Part shown: positions 60,912-64,000 of the stretch, one piece after another
Layout: every line of letters starts with the position of its first letter
How positions within the stretch are numbered: the first letter of the stretch is position 1
Origin: Trileptium ribeirensis
Lineage: Eukaryota > Nematoda > Enoplea > Enoplida > Thoracostomopsidae
Assembly: GCA_030248225.1 (NCBI GenBank)
Contig: JASANE010020491.1
Coordinates: 21,444-85,443, forward strand
DNA: 64,000 bases
Direction: 5' to 3'
Made by a program: the position numbers and the translations under genes
Notes under the pieces: generated by a model
Database searches by the model: none
Seen by the model: only the letters and a program-made list of their open reading frames with translations
Told to the model about the DNA's origin: nothing

Positions 60912-62216
60912 CTAAATAGAATTGTACAATACATTTCAGTAAGAACTAGTCCCACACATTATTATGTGTTCTTGTACAATAATATCTAGAAAACTGTAAG
61001 GTTTTATGATTAGACATTGGTCGAATAGAACTCGCTTGCTATTAAAGTCCTGAAAAGTTTGCGAGTACAGTTATTTGTAACTAAATGAATCACTTTGTGG
61101 TTGTTCTTGTTACATTTCTATTCGATAAAAAACTTTTTGACGGTAGTCCAACTTTACTAACTGATGTTTATTTTCACAAGTAGTATTTACATCTAATGTA
61201 CCGTTTTATCGTTTTTCATGGTACAACATATCACATACAGTCATACTTTCGTATGTCTAAATTACTAACTGCTATATTAGTAAGTCACACGGCAAGTGAA
61301 AACACGGCGAGCGTAGCTAGTAGTCTGCACGCGTAGTTACTATTTCGTAGCTCCAAAAAATTCACTTTCCATAGTACCGTTGAAATCCAAAGAAAATCAC
61401 CAATGTAGCAACAATCTACTAATAGCAATGTTACCGTTATTCTCAGAAGATCAAAAACATGTCTCCAATTATCTCTCACATGTAAAGTTTATTATATTAA
61501 GCTCGCCAGAATATCTGATAGCCCCTCAGTAGATATAAAATGGCGGATTTACCCCCCCTCCCTCCTCCCAGTTTCTGAAGTCAAGTTGGTTTCCCCCTCC
61601 ACATACGTGGAGGTGGAGATTGGTGATAATTATGGTTGAAATTATGCCCGGCTGGCCTTAAAACGTTTCGGCCGTACCAACGGCTTGATTATATATGTGG
61701 TATATACATATATTAACGTGATTGTTTCGAAGGACAAACCTCTATAGCTATAAAAAACATCTATAACACCTGTATTGCTATAATACACGCATATGTATAC
61801 ATTATGGGACATTTTATGTGTATAATACATATATAATGCATGAAATTTATATATATAAATATTAAAATATGTTTTACTCGTTTACATATTTATATATAAA
61901 AACGTTTAATAAACATATAAATATATGCTACTTATTTGATTAATAATAAATGTTATGTAGTCTGGTTTAGTATTCTTGCAAACGAATACAGAACGGTCAA
62001 ACCAAATTGTAGAACCAAGAAATAATATATTTCTACTTGTTCACAGTTTGATACATATTTAAGCACTAGCGTTTAACATTAATTATTTATATTTCCTCTG
62101 TTTGAGTAGGGGTTTAGAATTATATATAAAGAGAAGACACATCCGAACACACGACCAGTTTCCATTTTGCAACCTATTGTGTTTTTGCTAATATTCGTTT
62201 TTACGTTGTTAGCTTA
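60912..62216. other. Probable kinase intron, AT-rich
   Basis: No exon found on either strand. A pyrimidine-rich, GC-rich islet (61551-61620, with CTCCACATACGTGGAG hairpin) and a very AT-rich ATATA stretch (61680-61940) are the only structured parts. Confidence 0.4.
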
Positions 62217-62960
62217 TATCTCGTTTACTTGGTTACATAGCTACTAATTTCAAGTGATAGAGTTATAACTTTTTACCTAGTAGTCGGAAAGGCACCAAAA
62301 TTTACAACCATAAGTTTTTAACAACGCTGGTTTCATTTTTTCTATTTAGACAAAGCTAAGTTACATAGCTAATAAAATACGGTTACATAGCTAGTAATTT
62401 ATAATAACTTTTTAATAATAGTCGTAAAGTAACGAAAACTAGTATTTATAGGTTTTCCATAACGCTGATTTTAGTAATACTATTTAAATTAAGCTAGGTT
62501 GCATAGCTAACAACCTGTAATTACATAGCTAATAACTTCTCAACAAATAGTTACGAAGTAACAAAAATTAGTAGTTAGAGGTTTTCAACTACGTTGATTT
62601 CATTCGTGCTGCTTAAATTAAGCTAAGTTGCATAGCTAATAAGTTATAATTACATAGCTAAAAATTTATAAGTTATATTAGAATAACTTTGTAACTAATA
62701 GTCGTAAAGTAATGAAAATTAGAATTCATAAGTTTTTAACTACGCTGATTTCATTTGTTCTACTTAAGTCAAGCCAGTTTACATAGCTAATAAACTATGG
62801 TTACATAGCTAATAACTTGTTACTAATGGTCGTAAAGTAATAAAATACATATCTGTAGGCTTTCGTGTACACTCTTTTCATTTTTGCTACCAATATTAAA
62901 CTAATTACATAGCTAATAATATGTGATTATGTAGCTAATAATTTACATGATATACTGTTG
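62217..62960 (+). repeat. Satellite-like tandem array with TACATAGCTAATAA word
   Basis: About five units of 128-150 bp. Each contains TACATAGCTAATAA-type words, AGTCGTAAAGTAACG (62283, 62421, 62549, 62699, 62829, with variation), a GGTTTTCAACTACG stretch and TTAAATTAAGCTAAGTT. Units are diverged, so the array is old or evolving fast. Confidence 0.85.
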
Positions 62961-63044
62961 TTTTAAGTATATAGCTAATAATAATAGCTAGCAAACTATA
63001 TGCAACCCAAATTGGTTTTATGCGTGTTCACAATCAAAAAAATG

Positions 63045-63448
63045 CCCCTTTTTAAGACTTTATTGTAAAATCCCTTAAAAGGGATAATGATTAACTGTAA
63101 TAGATTTCATAAAAGTTTTACCAGATTGGCACACAAAGACATTGAATTATAACGGTTGTTGGAAAAAGTCTGTCATGTAACATCACCCTAAGAATTTATT
63201 GAAGAATCTCTTAAAAAGAGTGACGGTCAACTGCAATAAGTGCTATTCGAGATTAATTAAATCGTTTGTCTTTTTAAGAATGTCTTAAAAAGAATGGTAT
63301 CACAAATGCTGTTATGAGATCAATGGGTTATCAGCTGTGAGTATATAACTGGTGTGTTTCCACTCCTATTTTGTGTGTGTTTTAACATTGTTGCATCTAC
63401 TATTTCAGAGTTATAATAAAGCTATAATAGAATAATTCCTTAAAAAGA
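63045..63448 (+). repeat. CTTAAAAAG hairpin repeats upstream of a zinc-finger frame
   Basis: The word YCTTAAAAAGARTGG or its near match occurs at 63072, 63208, 63283 and 63438. Several form hairpins: CCCTTaaAAGGG, CTCTTaaaAAGAG, and TCTTTTTAAGA-atg-TCTTAAAAAGA, an 11-bp perfect inverted repeat (63270-63294). The first two are followed by GATTAACTGTAATAG and GGTCAACTGCAATAAG, so they belong to a unit of about 135 bp. The last one runs straight into the ATG at 63449. Confidence 0.75.
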
Positions 63449-64000
63449 ATGGCATTTGTATGTGATATATGTAAAATTCAATTCACTCGTCCTGATCACA
63501 TGGTTCGGCATAAGAAGTCAAATCGCTTCGGTGATCGTTCAGCTGTGAATGGTGTGGAGTAACGTTCAGTCGAAGAGATAATCTCTCGCGACATACCATC
63601 AAATTACATGGCGCGAAACCGTCAGCACAACAACCCATGACCAATCTGGTTGCATTAGGAAGCAAGCGACATAATGGTGACAAGGATCAAGCGTTAACCA
63701 AGCAACGACGCGTCGTCAGCACGAAAAGGGATAGCTGCGAGCAGCGAGCAACGGTAATTGATCAAAACGATACGATGAAACTTCTTCAGTGGACGAAGGC
63801 GCTCAAGGTGTACTTGCGAAGTTACTATATTGTACCCAATAATAGCATCGATGATCTCACAGAATTTATCAAGCAGTCTCGATTGTTATTCGAGAAGTTC
63901 ATCAATCAAGAACTGTATCGAGGAATCAAGTGGTGGACTAGCATTCAAGTTGTGCTTCAAAAGTTGGATGGCACCCAGATGACTGCACATTTCAACAATA
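63449..64000 (+). pseudogene. Frameshifted C2H2 zinc-finger frame, start of a larger element
   Basis: ATG at 63449 opens a frame with one C2H2 finger (CDICKIQFTRPDHMVRH) that stops at 63560. A second frame, open from 63535 to the window end, carries a second finger (CEWCGVTFSRRDNLSRH), then a basic linker and a segment with KWWTSIQVVLQKLDG near the end. The frames differ by one shift between the two fingers, so the copy is broken or the sequence has an error there. Two N-terminal fingers followed by such a segment resemble the N-terminus of large Polinton/Maverick- or adintovirus-like proteins carrying a type-B DNA polymerase, but the polymerase itself is outside the window. That assignment is tentative. 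Confidence 0.45.

Noticed and set aside
61285..61479. Upstream exon of the phosphagen kinase on the minus strand
   Set aside because: The peptide has none of the conserved kinase boxes expected just before the 60731-60911 exon.
1..64000. CRISPR array or bacterial operon structure
   Set aside because: No regularly spaced identical repeats with unique spacers exist, and the window is clearly intron-containing animal DNA.

Overview
This is a window of AT-rich nuclear DNA from an invertebrate animal. Three observations support that. Genes are split by GT-AG introns of about 0.9 to 5.4 kb. A phosphagen kinase of the arginine-kinase type is present on the minus strand. Most of the remaining sequence is decayed transposable elements: RTE-like LINE relics, hAT, piggyBac-like and Harbinger-like short elements, and foldback elements. 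The sequence does not fix the phylum. A protostome such as a flatworm or mollusc is a reasonable guess, but only a guess.

Four genes can be supported by splice-site and frame agreement. (1) A two-exon plus-strand gene (7856-8171 joined to 10116-11815) encodes a 671-residue protein with one membrane segment near its N-terminus, a long Ser/Thr/Asn-rich tail and a terminal pair of CxxC motifs. I cannot name it. (2) and (3) Two small two-exon plus-strand genes (32824-33015 + 35013-35126, and 40190-40285 + 41154-41273) encode 101- and 71-residue single-pass membrane proteins. They share the same exon layout, the same intron phase and a short C-terminal motif C-x-V-x-K-C-A, so they look like a divergent gene pair. 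(4) The last two coding exons of an arginine-kinase-type phosphagen kinase lie on the minus strand (60731-60911 and 55217-55371). Its earlier exons lie beyond the right edge or were not found.

Layout: 1-7550 holds an RTE-like LINE relic and a foldback element. 7.8-11.8 kb is the membrane-protein gene, with a recent 191-bp tandem duplication in its intron. 11.9-32.7 kb is repeat-dominated: a piggyBac-like element with a tRNA-like core, two Harbinger-like MITEs, a tRNA-derived SINE remnant, and a second LINE relic split by a 2.8-kb foldback element. 32.8-41.3 kb holds the small membrane-protein pair. 41.3-55.2 kb holds another piggyBac-like copy, two more Harbinger-like copies and a 1.9-kb direct repeat. 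55.2-60.9 kb is the 3' end of the kinase gene, whose 5.4-kb intron is filled with a third foldback element, an internally deleted hAT element and a 134-bp tandem array. 62.2-64 kb holds satellite-like repeats, a set of CTTAAAAAG hairpins and the start of a frameshifted C2H2 zinc-finger frame that runs off the window.

The strongest observations are the clean insertion events and the small-gene pair. A foldback element sits in a LINE between 8-bp duplications that restore the LINE frame when collapsed. Two piggyBac-like copies are the same length (265 bp) and both carry a Pol III-like module. Harbinger-like copies are bounded by 3-bp TAA/TAG duplications. All three plus-strand genes have a TTTTCAG acceptor 27-51 bases before the start codon, which fits either 5'UTR introns or spliced-leader trans-splicing.
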